Of a DNA stretch of 64,000 nt, positions 25,788 to 35,070 are shown in pieces. The stretch covers positions 62,001 through 126,000 of the forward strand of contig NZ_CP133190.1 of the NCBI RefSeq assembly GCF_030913705.1, written 5' to 3'. This stretch comes from Anaerocolumna sp. MB42-C2 (GTDB lineage: Bacteria > Bacillota > Clostridia > Lachnospirales > Lachnospiraceae). The translations under genes were made by a program, and so were the position numbers. The stretch's first letter is position 1, and each line of letters starts with the position of its first letter. The notes beneath the pieces are model-generated. The model did no database searches, was not told where the DNA came from, and worked only from the letters and a program-made list of their open reading frames with translations.

Positions 25788-26480
25788 TTATAACACGAAC
25801 ATAAGAAATAGCACAGGGTATGCTTTCTTTATATTACGGTTCATATTAAGATATGTAGCTCCGAATAAAAATCCTTTAATTGCGCAGAAAATTCCAGCAT
25901 ATAGGCTTCCTTTGGTCAGAATATGAATAAGGCCCCAGGTCAATGCAGTAATAATTCCTCCATATGGAATATTTTTTATGGAAAACCAGCATTCAAATGC
26001 TTTTTGTGCAAATATAATAATTAATGAAAAAATCATGGTTTCAAACATATAATAGACATATTGAAAAATAAATAAAAGTGCACCTCGATGCTTATATTCC
26101 AGCAATATTTTAAAACCATGCCAATCCATGTAACTTAAGATCAAACAGAATATTATACTAAAAAGTACTAGAAAAATCTGAACGAAAGTTAAGGGTTTTG
26201 AAGTTTCAAGTATTTGAAAATTACATCTTTTTTGTGCGGTGCGCAGAAAAATCATAATAAAGACACCCCAACTTATACAAGTTATAACCCAGTGAATAAT
26301 ACTCTGAATTGTACCAGCATCATTAATGAATGTATCAAATAACAATGGCTCTAAAAGATAGCCATAGATTCCCTCTATGCAAGCGCAAAGGAAAATGCCC
26401 TGTGCCAATAGTAAATAAGTGAGTCCTGTGTGGAAAGATGATTGTAAAGTTAATTTTTTTTCTTTCTTGATAGGTGTCAT
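25788..26480 (-). CDS. polytopic membrane protein, possibly CPBP-related
   Basis: A 230-residue protein with about seven hydrophobic segments. The C-terminal ITALTWGLIHILTKGSLYAG...GFLFGATYL resembles the later motifs of CPBP (CAAX protease-related) proteins, but the catalytic EExxxR motif is not present: the corresponding region reads FETMIFSLI. It is therefore likely non-proteolytic or a distant relative. I prefer the ATG after GGAGG over one 30 bases upstream. It is third in a run with LytTR and DUF3021 genes and may be an effector of that system. Confidence 0.55.
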   Translation of the reverse strand: MTPIKKEKKLTLQSSFHTGLTYLLLAQGIFLCACIEGIYGYLLEPLLFDTFINDAGTIQSIIHWVITCISWGVFIMIFLRTAQKRCNFQILETSKPLTFVQIFLVLFSIIFCLILSYMDWHGFKILLEYKHRGALLFIFQYVYYMFETMIFSLIIIFAQKAFECWFSIKNIPYGGIITALTWGLIHILTKGSLYAGIFCAIKGFLFGATYLNMNRNIKKAYPVLFLMFVL

Positions 26481-26566
26481 ATTTAATAGACCTCCATTCT
26501 TAATAGACATATTAGTATGTATTCAATTTTGTTGCTTAGTGAAGTCCTATGATAATTAAGTTTAAG

Positions 26567-26971
26567 TTAATTATTCAAAGAATCAAGAAGCTTATTCATT
26601 TCCTTAGCTTCTTCTTTTGCCATATGGTAAAAATAAATATGGATGATAGATATAATACTTAAGTAAATCAGGCTGTTGGTAATAAGATTGCCAATATGAA
26701 ATAAAAACCAGTGGCCAAAGTAAGCAAATGCGAGAGTAACAGGATAGAGCAGCATGGTTTCAATTAAGAAATGAGTGAGAAACCTGGTGAAAACAACATG
26801 ATACAATATAGCATCCAATGTAACTGCAATAATCAAATAAACAACAAGCTCAAAATGTAAGGAGGAAAAATTAACATTATAGATTATAAGATTAAAAAAA
26901 TCAGAGATGAGTGTAATAAATAGATAGGCGATAGCAACAGCAGAAAGATATTTATTAAAGATATGTTTCAT
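26567..26971 (-). CDS. DUF3021 membrane protein
   Basis: A 134-residue protein with four hydrophobic segments and a charged C-terminal helix (EEAKEMNKLLDSLNN). The size, topology and position directly after a LytTR regulator identify the DUF3021 family, which commonly pairs with single-domain LytTR proteins as a membrane-bound antagonist. AAGGAGGTAA lies in the end of the LytTR gene. Confidence 0.8.
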   Translation of the reverse strand: MKHIFNKYLSAVAIAYLFITLISDFFNLIIYNVNFSSLHFELVVYLIIAVTLDAILYHVVFTRFLTHFLIETMLLYPVTLAFAYFGHWFLFHIGNLITNSLIYLSIISIIHIYFYHMAKEEAKEMNKLLDSLNN

Positions 26972-26972
26972 G

Positions 26973-27428
26973 TCAGATTACCTCCTTTGTCATAGTTCTT
27001 AATTTGATTTTTAAAGTAGCAATATATTGCCTGGAAATAATTAGTTGTTCGTTACTTTTAAGTGTTGCAAGCATTCTGTGATTTGGATATGGTACAACTT
27101 GCTTTAAATAGTCCAGGTTCAGAATGCAGTTTTTACTAATTCGGATGAAGTTAGTCTGGGGTAGTTCCTGTTCTAAATTCTTTAGTGAATTTTTTATTTC
27201 ATAGATTTTATCTTTGGAATAAAGAAAGGTTGATCCATCAGTTGAATCAAAATATAGTATTTCCTTTAAGGAAATCATTGTATATTCAGATCCGTTATAT
27301 CCTTTTATATAATAATCATAATTTTGGATATAATTTGCTAAACACTTCATATGATGGTCCAATTTTGTACATATCAGTATAGCTTCATTTTCTTTTACAT
27401 GAGGATTCTCATGGATTGTTAATTTCAT
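26973..27428 (-). CDS. LytTR DNA-binding regulator
   Basis: A 151-residue protein with a C-terminal LytTR domain: EYTMISLKEILYFDSTDGSTFLYSKD, then FIRISKNCILNLDYLKQV, then LIISRQYIATLK. It has no receiver domain. Such proteins are usually held in check by the adjacent DUF3021 membrane partner. It is divergent from the ABC pair starting at 27583 and could control it, its own operon, or both. Confidence 0.88.
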   Translation of the reverse strand: MKLTIHENPHVKENEAILICTKLDHHMKCLANYIQNYDYYIKGYNGSEYTMISLKEILYFDSTDGSTFLYSKDKIYEIKNSLKNLEQELPQTNFIRISKNCILNLDYLKQVVPYPNHRMLATLKSNEQLIISRQYIATLKIKLRTMTKEVI

Positions 27429-27582
27429 ATATGAATTCCTTATCTATTTGTTATTATGTAATCACAGATTGCATTATAGTAATAAAACATAAAACTTTCA
27501 AGAGTTGAAAAGTGAAATACCCTATAACTTATATAAAATACCATCGATTAAAAAATACTAAAAATTGAAAGGAATTGCAAAA

Positions 27583-29352
27583 ATGATGAAAAAAAGAGAA
27601 AATTCCATAGGTCTGCTTTTGACATGGGCTGGTAAAGATAGATATTTTCTATATTTGTCCGTATTTTGTTCCTTGATCAGCGGACTTTGCACCATGGTTC
27701 CTTATTATGGAGTATACCAGGTGCTGACAGCAATTTATCAGAAAGCATGTACAAAAGAGGTGCTTGTTCATAATAGCCTAATAATTTTTGCAGCAATCGT
27801 GGTTCGCTTTGCGTTATTTGGCTTTTCCACAGGATTATCACACAGGGGGGCGTATCGTACGCTTTATAAGGTTCGGTGCATGATCCTGGACCATATGGCA
27901 AAGGTTCCGTTAGGCGTGTTAAGTGAACATAATACAGGTTCTATGAAAACAGTATTAAATGAGGATATTGAAAAGCTGGAGTTATTTCTGGCACACCATC
28001 TGCCGGAGTTTATTTATTATATGTGCGGTCCGGTAGCCATATTTTTTTATCTGTGTTCCGTTAATATTGGGTTGGCCCTGGTTTCCTTAATTCCGCTGGT
28101 GTTTGCAATGGCAGTGATGGGAATTATGTTTTCCGGCATGTCAAAGGTGTTAGGTGAGGCAAACCTGTCCCTTGTAAATTTAAACTCGGTAATCATTGAG
28201 TATATAAGCGGTATGAAGGTCATAAAAGCATTCCATATGGGAGGCAGCTCTTTTCAAAAATACAAAAATGCCATAGTTAAAGAAAATACCATATGGAATC
28301 AGATATCTAAAAAGATGGGACCTTCTTATGCGTCCTATATCGTGATAACAGAATGCGGACTGCTTTTTATGGTACCCATTGGAGGTTATTTTTTTTTGCA
28401 AGGCACCCTTACATTAAATGTATTTCTTCTTTTTCTTTTTATCGGATCGCTGTATCTGACAGAGCTAAGACCGCTTCAGGAGCTAGGCTCAAATTTTGCC
28501 AAGGTGTTACAGGCGGTTACAAAATCAAAAGAAATCCTGGATATTCCTGTTTATGAGGGTGGTGAGGATTTTCCGAAAAGACATGATATCAGCTTAAATA
28601 AGGTAAGCTTTGCATATCCGTCCAATGAAAAGGAAGAGGTCCTGAGAAACTGTAAGCTGTCGATACAGCATGGCGAGAAGGTGGCATTGGTCGGAAAATC
28701 CGGTGCCGGGAAAAGTACCATTATTCATATGATTGCCAGATTTTATGATACAGGAAAAGGCAGTATCACCATAGGCGGTAAGGATGTACGGGAATTAAAC
28801 TATGAGCAGTTGTTAGAAAATGTATCCATCGTCTTTCAAAAGACCTTTTTAACAAGGGACAGTGTGATTGAGAACATTCGAATGGGAACACAGGCAACGT
28901 TGGAACAGGTAAGGGAGGCAGCTAAAAAAGCCCGGATTGATTCCTTTATTATGAGCCTGCCAAATGGATATGATACGAAGGTTGGAAGCTATGGCACACG
29001 TTTTTCAGGGGGAGAAAAACAAAGAATTGCCATAGCGAGAGCCATCTTAAAGGATGCTCCTATTCTGATTCTGGATGAGGCAACTTCAGCAGCAGATCCC
29101 GAGAATCAACTGGAAATAGATAAAGCAATTAATAATCTGTGTAAAGGAAAAACGGTTCTTATTGTTGCCCATCGTCTCAGTGCATTGAAGATCTGTGACC
29201 GGATTGCCGTTGTAGAAGACCATAAGGTAAGTTTCATTGGTAATCACGAAGAAGTTTTAAAAGAAAATACTTATTACCAAGGAGCCTGGGAAATATTTCA
29301 AAAAGCACGAAGCTTTGCCTATCAGATGGAAGGAGGTACTCTACATGAATAG
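27583..29352 (+). CDS. exporter-fold ABC transporter, first half of a pair
   Basis: A 589-residue six-helix ABC exporter fused to its ATPase. Walker A GKSGAGKST is near 369, signature FSGGEKQR, Walker B ILILDEA, H-loop LIVAHRLSA. AAGGA lies 9 bases before the ATG. The stop overlaps the next ABC start by 8 bases. The pair heads a run continuing with an ECF S-T-A module, although a terminator at 31111 separates the two sets. Substrate unknown; metal-chelate or haem uptake is inferred from context. Confidence 0.87.
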   Translation: MMKKRENSIGLLLTWAGKDRYFLYLSVFCSLISGLCTMVPYYGVYQVLTAIYQKACTKEVLVHNSLIIFAAIVVRFALFGFSTGLSHRGAYRTLYKVRCMILDHMAKVPLGVLSEHNTGSMKTVLNEDIEKLELFLAHHLPEFIYYMCGPVAIFFYLCSVNIGLALVSLIPLVFAMAVMGIMFSGMSKVLGEANLSLVNLNSVIIEYISGMKVIKAFHMGGSSFQKYKNAIVKENTIWNQISKKMGPSYASYIVITECGLLFMVPIGGYFFLQGTLTLNVFLLFLFIGSLYLTELRPLQELGSNFAKVLQAVTKSKEILDIPVYEGGEDFPKRHDISLNKVSFAYPSNEKEEVLRNCKLSIQHGEKVALVGKSGAGKSTIIHMIARFYDTGKGSITIGGKDVRELNYEQLLENVSIVFQKTFLTRDSVIENIRMGTQATLEQVREAAKKARIDSFIMSLPNGYDTKVGSYGTRFSGGEKQRIAIARAILKDAPILILDEATSAADPENQLEIDKAINNLCKGKTVLIVAHRLSALKICDRIAVVEDHKVSFIGNHEEVLKENTYYQGAWEIFQKARSFAYQMEGGTLHE

Positions 29353-31048
29353 AAATCGGCCAAGGAAGTGGAATAAAGAACTCTTTATTTCCATATTTTG
29401 TGTTATGCTGGAAGGACTGTTATCCGGGTGTAATTTTATGGTAATGTATTATGTATTTCAGTCTTTGTGGAACCGTCAGATGGCTATGGGAAAAATACTT
29501 GAAATCACAGGAGGGATTGCTGTTATTTTTCTTCTTAGACTTATGATTTATAGTTATGGTTATGTAAAAGGGCAGATAGGCGGTGCTAATGTCAGCAAAG
29601 AGATACGGTTATTTCTTGGAGAAAAATTAAGAAGAATCCCTCTTTCCAGATTTCAGAAATCTCAAACCGGGGAATATATTAATGTTGCAACCGAAAATGT
29701 GAACAGCTATGAACAGATTTTGACACATAAAATGGGGGATATCATTAAAAATATGACACTTTCTGTTATGCTGGTTATTTTTGTGGCAATCTTATATGCT
29801 CCTTCGGTATGGATTTTATTAATTGCAGAACTTTTATTCTTACCTGCGATTGCAATTTCTTTTTATGCTGTAAAAAAATATGGGATGAAAAAGAATGCGA
29901 TCTGTGCGGAAAATGTCAGCAGTATGGTGGAATATATTACCGGAATACAGACTTTTCGGGCATATGGAATCGGAGGAACAAAAAATAAGACCGTTACGGG
30001 TTCTATGAAACAATTTAGTGACATCAGTTTTATTTATGAATTAAAAATTATTCCGGTTGGAGTAATTTATAGTATTTTAATCGGAAGCACTCTTCCGTTA
30101 GAGATATTAGTTGCCGGGAATGGTTGGATAAGCGGAACACTGGATACCGCTCCGTTTATCATGATTTGCCTGCTGCCATTATTTTTATCAAAATTATTAA
30201 GTACTATATTTGTAGATATGACAAGTTATAAAAATTTGATGATTGCAAAACAAAAAATCAACACCGTCCTTGAAATTCCTGAAGAGCTGCAAACCAGCCG
30301 GATATTTGATCCGAAAAGGCACGATATTGTCTTTGAACACGTTGGTTTTTCTTATGAGAAAGGAGAACCTGTCTGCAAGGATATGAATATTCAGATAGAG
30401 AACCAAAAACTGACTGCAATTGTAGGGGATTCCGGGTCTGGAAAATCTACGGTTTTAAATCTGATTGCTAAGTACTATGATCCGGATTCCGGCACCATCC
30501 GTATAGGCGGACATTCCATACAAAACGTGGGCACAGAGCAGGTGCTTTCACAGATATCCATAGTGGAACAGGATGTATTTCTCTTTGATGATACCATAAA
30601 AAAAAATATCCGGTATGCAAAAGAAACAGCTACGGATGAGGAAATAGAGTGGGCTTGCAGGGAAGCAAACTGCGATGAGTTTATACGAAAAATGCCCCGG
30701 GGTTATGAAACAATGGCAGGCGAAAACGGAAATCAGTTATCGGGAGGCGAAAGACAGAGACTTTCCATTGCAAGGGCCCTTTTAAAAGACGCTCCAATTC
30801 TTTTATTGGACGAAGCTACGGCAAATCTGGATGTGGATAATGAATTAGCTGTAAAACAGGCGATTGCAAACCTGCTAAAAAAGAAAAAGACAGTTGTGAT
30901 GATTGCCCATACCATGTCTATTGTAAAACAGGCAGATCAGATTTTTGTGATTGCTGACGGGAAAGTCAAAGAAGAAGGAACACATGAAGAATTGCTTCAC
31001 AACAATGGAAAATATGCTGCTATGTGGAAGGCTGAGCAGCAGTTATAG
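29345..31048 (+). CDS. exporter-fold ABC transporter, second half of a pair
   Basis: A 567-residue partner of the preceding gene. Walker A GDSGSGKST is near 359, signature LSGGERQR, Walker B ILLLDEA, H-loop VMIAHTMSI (serine/threonine in place of the usual arginine-leucine). I use the ATG giving MNRNRP, which follows AAGGAGG, rather than an upstream ATG inside the previous gene. Confidence 0.87.
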   Translation: MNRNRPRKWNKELFISIFCVMLEGLLSGCNFMVMYYVFQSLWNRQMAMGKILEITGGIAVIFLLRLMIYSYGYVKGQIGGANVSKEIRLFLGEKLRRIPLSRFQKSQTGEYINVATENVNSYEQILTHKMGDIIKNMTLSVMLVIFVAILYAPSVWILLIAELLFLPAIAISFYAVKKYGMKKNAICAENVSSMVEYITGIQTFRAYGIGGTKNKTVTGSMKQFSDISFIYELKIIPVGVIYSILIGSTLPLEILVAGNGWISGTLDTAPFIMICLLPLFLSKLLSTIFVDMTSYKNLMIAKQKINTVLEIPEELQTSRIFDPKRHDIVFEHVGFSYEKGEPVCKDMNIQIENQKLTAIVGDSGSGKSTVLNLIAKYYDPDSGTIRIGGHSIQNVGTEQVLSQISIVEQDVFLFDDTIKKNIRYAKETATDEEIEWACREANCDEFIRKMPRGYETMAGENGNQLSGGERQRLSIARALLKDAPILLLDEATANLDVDNELAVKQAIANLLKKKKTVVMIAHTMSIVKQADQIFVIADGKVKEEGTHEELLHNNGKYAAMWKAEQQL

Positions 31049-31110
31049 AAATAAACAATCGGAAAACTATGCGATGATACTTATCAAGAATTGGTTTTAT
31101 GTGATTATCC

Positions 31111-31151
31111 AGTCCAATCGGAATAAAAAAGTCTGATTGGACTAGATTTTT
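31111..31151 (+). terminator. intrinsic terminator
   Basis: AGTCCAATC (31111-31119) pairs with GATTGGACT (31135-31143), followed by a T tract. It closes the ABC pair. Confidence 0.7.
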
Positions 31152-31214
31152 AAAATGACTTCCTATATCCTAACAAATGGAAACGCTCTGTGAGCGGTTT
31201 TATCTGACATTCAA

Positions 31215-31230
31215 GTTAGTCGCAACTAAT
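31215..31230. promoter_or_regulatory. DtxR-type operator before the ECF module
   Basis: GTTAGT (31215-31220) and ACTAAT (31225-31230) form a near-perfect palindrome just before the AAAAGGAGG of the ECF S gene. Same core as at 7672, 16567 and 17578. Confidence 0.55.
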
Positions 31231-31248
31231 TAAAAGGAGGAATCATTA

Positions 31249-31863
31249 ATGTTACAATCAGCAAGTAGCGGTAGTCTGAGAGGAAAGGACCTGATTACAA
31301 TTGGTATCTTTTCAGCAATTTATTTTGTCATCAATTTTATATTTATGCTTATGGGAGGGTTACATCCTATCATGTGGATCCTTATGCCAGGGTTTATCGC
31401 CCTATTTACAGGAGTTCCTTTTATGCTTTTGTGTTCCAAGGTTCAAAAAATGGGAGCCATATTATTAATGGGAATTATTACAGGTTTGATCTATTTTGTA
31501 ACAGGTATGTTTACCGTTGTGATACTGGTCACATTTATGATTGCCTGTGTTTTAGGGGAGATGGCACGTTTTATCAGCAGGTACCATAGTGTAAATGGGA
31601 ATATTGCAGCGTTTGTCTTTTTCTCTCTTGGAATGACAGGATCACCTCTTCCAATCTGGATGATGCATGAAAAATTCATGGCACAGATTAGTGGGCAGGG
31701 GATGCCGGACAGCTATATAAATGCATTGGAAAGTCTTTCCTCTCAGGTTATGCTTATTGTTCTTTTTCTAGCACCGGTGCTTGGGGCCATTCTTGGGGCA
31801 TGGATTAGCAAAAGATTGTTCCGTAAACATTTTGAGAAAGCAGGAATGGTTTCTCATGCATAA
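31249..31863 (+). CDS. ECF transporter S component, MptD/Trep_Strep type
   Basis: A 204-residue membrane protein with about six hydrophobic segments. GKDLITIGIFSAIYFVINF at the N-terminus and GGLHPIMWILMPGFIAL mark the MptD (Trep_Strep) family of putative ECF substrate-binding subunits. The cognate substrate is not established for this family to my knowledge. The DtxR-type box upstream points to iron-related uptake. Its end overlaps the T gene by 8 bases. Confidence 0.85.
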   Translation: MLQSASSGSLRGKDLITIGIFSAIYFVINFIFMLMGGLHPIMWILMPGFIALFTGVPFMLLCSKVQKMGAILLMGIITGLIYFVTGMFTVVILVTFMIACVLGEMARFISRYHSVNGNIAAFVFFSLGMTGSPLPIWMMHEKFMAQISGQGMPDSYINALESLSSQVMLIVLFLAPVLGAILGAWISKRLFRKHFEKAGMVSHA

Positions 31864-32536
31864 CCCGGTAAGTAGAAGTTCCATTTTAGACCCGCGGACA
31901 TTTTTATTGCTTTTGCTGTTTGCAAATGTGATTACGTTCTTTCAAAATAACTTTTGGGTTGAAGTCGGATGGATTATGTTTATAGATATTTTGATGCTGG
32001 CAGCCGGGAGATACAAAATGGCAGTTCAATGGATAGTATCATTTTGTATCCTGTTACTATTACAATACATAATATTGCCGGCAGCACCTGAAGTGATAGC
32101 TATGATTTTTGTGATATTAGTGAATTATTCTATTCGGATGTTCCCCTGTTTGATGGTAGGTGCACTTATGATAAGAGAAATATCTTTACGAAGATTTGTT
32201 CTTGCTATGAGAAAATTACATTTTTCAGAGAAACTAATCATTGCATTATCCGTTACTATCCGCTATTTTCCGGCAATTAGAGAAGAAACAAACTATATCA
32301 AAGAAGCGATAAGTCTAAGAAAAATAAAATCTTCTAAGAAGCTGGAGGTTATGCTGGTACCACTTATGATGTCTGCGACAGCGACTGCGGAAGAATTATC
32401 TGCAGCAGCTGTAACAAGAGGAATTGAGAATCCTATTAAAAAGACAAGTTTACTCACATTGAAATTACACTGTATAGATTATGTATGCTGTGTGATTGGA
32501 GGTTTGTTTCTTGTCGGAACTTTTATAATACAATAA
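31856..32536 (+). CDS. ECF transporter T component
   Basis: A 226-residue EcfT-type protein. Coupling motifs are AISLRKI (where Ala-Arg-Gly is degenerate) and AVTRGIENP near residue 190. It is paralogous to the T component at 23442. The start overlaps the S gene; a frame open further upstream lies within S and is ignored. Confidence 0.87.
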   Translation: MHNPVSRSSILDPRTFLLLLLFANVITFFQNNFWVEVGWIMFIDILMLAAGRYKMAVQWIVSFCILLLLQYIILPAAPEVIAMIFVILVNYSIRMFPCLMVGALMIREISLRRFVLAMRKLHFSEKLIIALSVTIRYFPAIREETNYIKEAISLRKIKSSKKLEVMLVPLMMSATATAEELSAAAVTRGIENPIKKTSLLTLKLHCIDYVCCVIGGLFLVGTFIIQ

Positions 32537-32548
32537 GGAGTTAAGGTT

Positions 32549-33919
32549 ATGGTATCCATACAAGATGTATCCTTTGGATATGATGGACAGGATCAAATAC
32601 TAAAAAATATTAATTTGGAAATAAAAGAGGGAGAATGTATCCTTTTATGCGGAGAATCAGGCTGTGGAAAAACAACGATGACAAAACTGGTAAACGGTCT
32701 GATACCTCATTTTTGCGGAGAGTGTAAATTAGAAGGAACGGTGCGGATAAAAAACATAGAAGTATCAAAAACCAAATTATACAAAATAGCGGAATCAGTC
32801 GGTTCTGTATTCCAGAATCCCAAGAGTCAGTTTTTTCAATTGGATACAGATAGTGAACTAGCGTTTGGAATGGAAAACCAAGGGAAAAGTATGGAGAAAA
32901 TGAGAACGAGATTTCAGAATCTTCATCTGGAGAAACTATTAGGCAGAAATATATTTGAGCTATCTGGAGGAGAAAAGCAGATATTGGCATTTGCTTCGGT
33001 ATACGCTATGAATCCCTCTGTCTATGTACTGGATGAACCTACGGCAAATCTGGATTTTTCTGCAATTCATTCGCTAAAAAAGTTACTTCAAATCCTAAAA
33101 CAGAAGGGATATACTATAATCATAGCGGAACACAGGCTATCCTTCTTGTATGATTTGCTGGATAGAGCAGTCTATTTAAAAAATGGAGAGCTGGTACAGA
33201 TTTATTCCAGAGAGGAGTTCCTGGCCCTGCCCGAACAGACACGTAAAAGTATGGGCTTGAGATGTTTAAAAGAGCAAGACGGAGAACTACCTGAAGCTCA
33301 TTTGGACAGAAAGACCTGCGGATTATCTGTTGAGGCACTTGCGGTTGGATATAAAAAGAAGTCACCACTGTTTCAGGACATTTCTTTTTCAGCGGTTCCT
33401 GGTGAAATACTCGCCATAACAGGGTATAATGGAATTGGAAAAACAACTTTAATTCGCAGCGTCTGTGGGTTAATGAAACAAATGAGCGGAAATATATCAT
33501 TGGATGGAATTGTTATGTCTGAAAAAATGAGACGTAAGAACTGTTTCCTTGTTATGCAGGATGTTAATCATCAGTTATTTGCGGAGAGTGTATGGGAAGA
33601 ATGTAAAATGTCAGGTGATGGGCTGGAGAATTCTGTAATACAATCTGAACTAAAGCAAATGGGGTTATTGGCGTTTGCAGATAGCCATCCTATGGCACTT
33701 TCCGGAGGACAAAAGCAGCGTCTTGCTATTGTTACGGCTATTCTTTCTGATAAAAAGATTCTTATTTTGGATGAGCCAACCAGTGGGCTGGATTATGCAA
33801 ATATGATAATTGTATCCACCCGTTTAAAGAAACTTGCAGATTCCGGACGAATTGTAATTGTGGTGACCCATGACAAAGAGTTTATGCTGTCTATCTGTGA
33901 CAGGGTTCTTAGGATATAA
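32549..33919 (+). CDS. ECF transporter double ATPase (A component)
   Basis: A 456-residue tandem ABC ATPase. Domain 1: CGESGCGKTT, VFQNPKSQFF, LSGGEKQI, YVLDEP. Domain 2: TGYNGIGKTT, VMQDVNHQLF, LSGGQKQR, LILDEP. It completes the S-T-A module. It is clearly paralogous to the ATPase at 24224. Confidence 0.9.
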   Translation: MVSIQDVSFGYDGQDQILKNINLEIKEGECILLCGESGCGKTTMTKLVNGLIPHFCGECKLEGTVRIKNIEVSKTKLYKIAESVGSVFQNPKSQFFQLDTDSELAFGMENQGKSMEKMRTRFQNLHLEKLLGRNIFELSGGEKQILAFASVYAMNPSVYVLDEPTANLDFSAIHSLKKLLQILKQKGYTIIIAEHRLSFLYDLLDRAVYLKNGELVQIYSREEFLALPEQTRKSMGLRCLKEQDGELPEAHLDRKTCGLSVEALAVGYKKKSPLFQDISFSAVPGEILAITGYNGIGKTTLIRSVCGLMKQMSGNISLDGIVMSEKMRRKNCFLVMQDVNHQLFAESVWEECKMSGDGLENSVIQSELKQMGLLAFADSHPMALSGGQKQRLAIVTAILSDKKILILDEPTSGLDYANMIIVSTRLKKLADSGRIVIVVTHDKEFMLSICDRVLRI

Positions 33920-33980
33920 GGTATCTAAAAACATGTAGAAAAGCAGATTGAGAATATCCGTTTAAAAAAGGGGTGAGTCC

Positions 33981-34949
33981 ATGAAATTTCAGGAAACAAA
34001 GGAAGAGGAACAGATGGTTCTTTTGGCAGAATCAAAGGAATGCAGTGTTTTTCAAATGAAAAATAGTACCGGAGAAGGTATCATGACCATGTATCAGGTA
34101 TTTCCGGGAGTAAGTATTTCTTACAATGATTATCATATGGAAAGTTTTGATTCCACTTATACCACAAACAGGAATCTGTTCTGTATTGATCATTGCAGAG
34201 AAGGCAGACTGGAATATGCATCGGCACAGGGAGCTTATTCATACTTTGAGGCGGGAGACTTAAAATTAGACCGAAGAATTACACATCAGGGACATTTTGA
34301 ATTTCCGCTTGTACATTATCATGGGTTGATGATTACGTTCGATATGGATCAGGCGAGGACGACTTTAAAAGAAGAAATAAGGGATTTCCCCGTAGATCTA
34401 TTAAGTTTACAAAAAAAATTCTGCAATGGAAAACAACCTACGGTAATTCATAATGCACCTGCAATTGAACACATTTTCAGTGAACTATATGTGGTGCCGG
34501 AGAAGATTCGTATCCCCTATTTTAAAATCAAAATATTCGAGCTGCTGCTCTATCTGGATGTACTGGAACTTCCAAAGAACAGAGAGGAAAAACCTTATTT
34601 TTATAAAAATCAGGTAGAGAAAATAAAAGCGATGCACAAATTAATGACGGACAATATGGAAAGACATTATACTCAGGAAGAATTAGCAGCGCAATTTGAC
34701 ATTCCACTCACACCAATGAAAAATTGTTTTAAAAATGTCTATGGAAGCCCAATTAATACCTATATGAGAATATACCGGATGAATCAGGCGGCGGTGTTAT
34801 TAAAAAGTCAAAGTGATATGAGTGTTACGGATATTGCCGGTAAAGTTGGGTATGACAGTCCAGGCAAGTTTTCAGCAGTCTTTAAAATTATAATAGGAAA
34901 AACGCCGTTGGAGTACCGTAAAATATTTGGTCCAAATGGAGCAAAGTAG
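33981..34949 (+). CDS. AraC-family regulator of metal-chelate transport
   Basis: A 322-residue AraC protein. The N-terminal domain (about 1-190) is a cupin-like ligand domain (FCIDHCREGRLEYAS). The C-terminal double HTH spans about 235-318 (TQEELAAQFDIPLTPMKNCFKNVYG; then SVTDIAGKVGYDSPGKFSAVFKI). AraC proteins of this layout often activate adjacent siderophore-type ABC pairs when ligand is present; that is inference here. It precedes the ABC pair at 35071. GGGGTGAG lies before the ATG. Fragments of two or three related AraC genes occur nearby. Confidence 0.88.
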   Translation: MKFQETKEEEQMVLLAESKECSVFQMKNSTGEGIMTMYQVFPGVSISYNDYHMESFDSTYTTNRNLFCIDHCREGRLEYASAQGAYSYFEAGDLKLDRRITHQGHFEFPLVHYHGLMITFDMDQARTTLKEEIRDFPVDLLSLQKKFCNGKQPTVIHNAPAIEHIFSELYVVPEKIRIPYFKIKIFELLLYLDVLELPKNREEKPYFYKNQVEKIKAMHKLMTDNMERHYTQEELAAQFDIPLTPMKNCFKNVYGSPINTYMRIYRMNQAAVLLKSQSDMSVTDIAGKVGYDSPGKFSAVFKIIIGKTPLEYRKIFGPNGAK

Positions 34950-34989
34950 TCGGAACGGAGAAGTAAAAAGAATAGTAATTCATTATGAT

Positions 34990-35023
34990 ATGGATGGTCG
35001 GATAATTTTGGCTATCCATTTTT
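34990..35023 (+). terminator. weak terminator between araC and the ABC pair
   Basis: ATGGAT (34990-34995) pairs with ATCCAT (35014-35019) with partial inner pairing and is followed by T residues. Confidence 0.45.
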
Positions 35024-35070
35024 ATATGGAAAAGGCAGAATCCGATTAGAAAGGAAGGAGAATATCGTAT

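Noticed and set aside
25788..26480. Active CPBP intramembrane protease
   Set aside because: The EExxxR catalytic motif is missing, so only a family resemblance is claimed.
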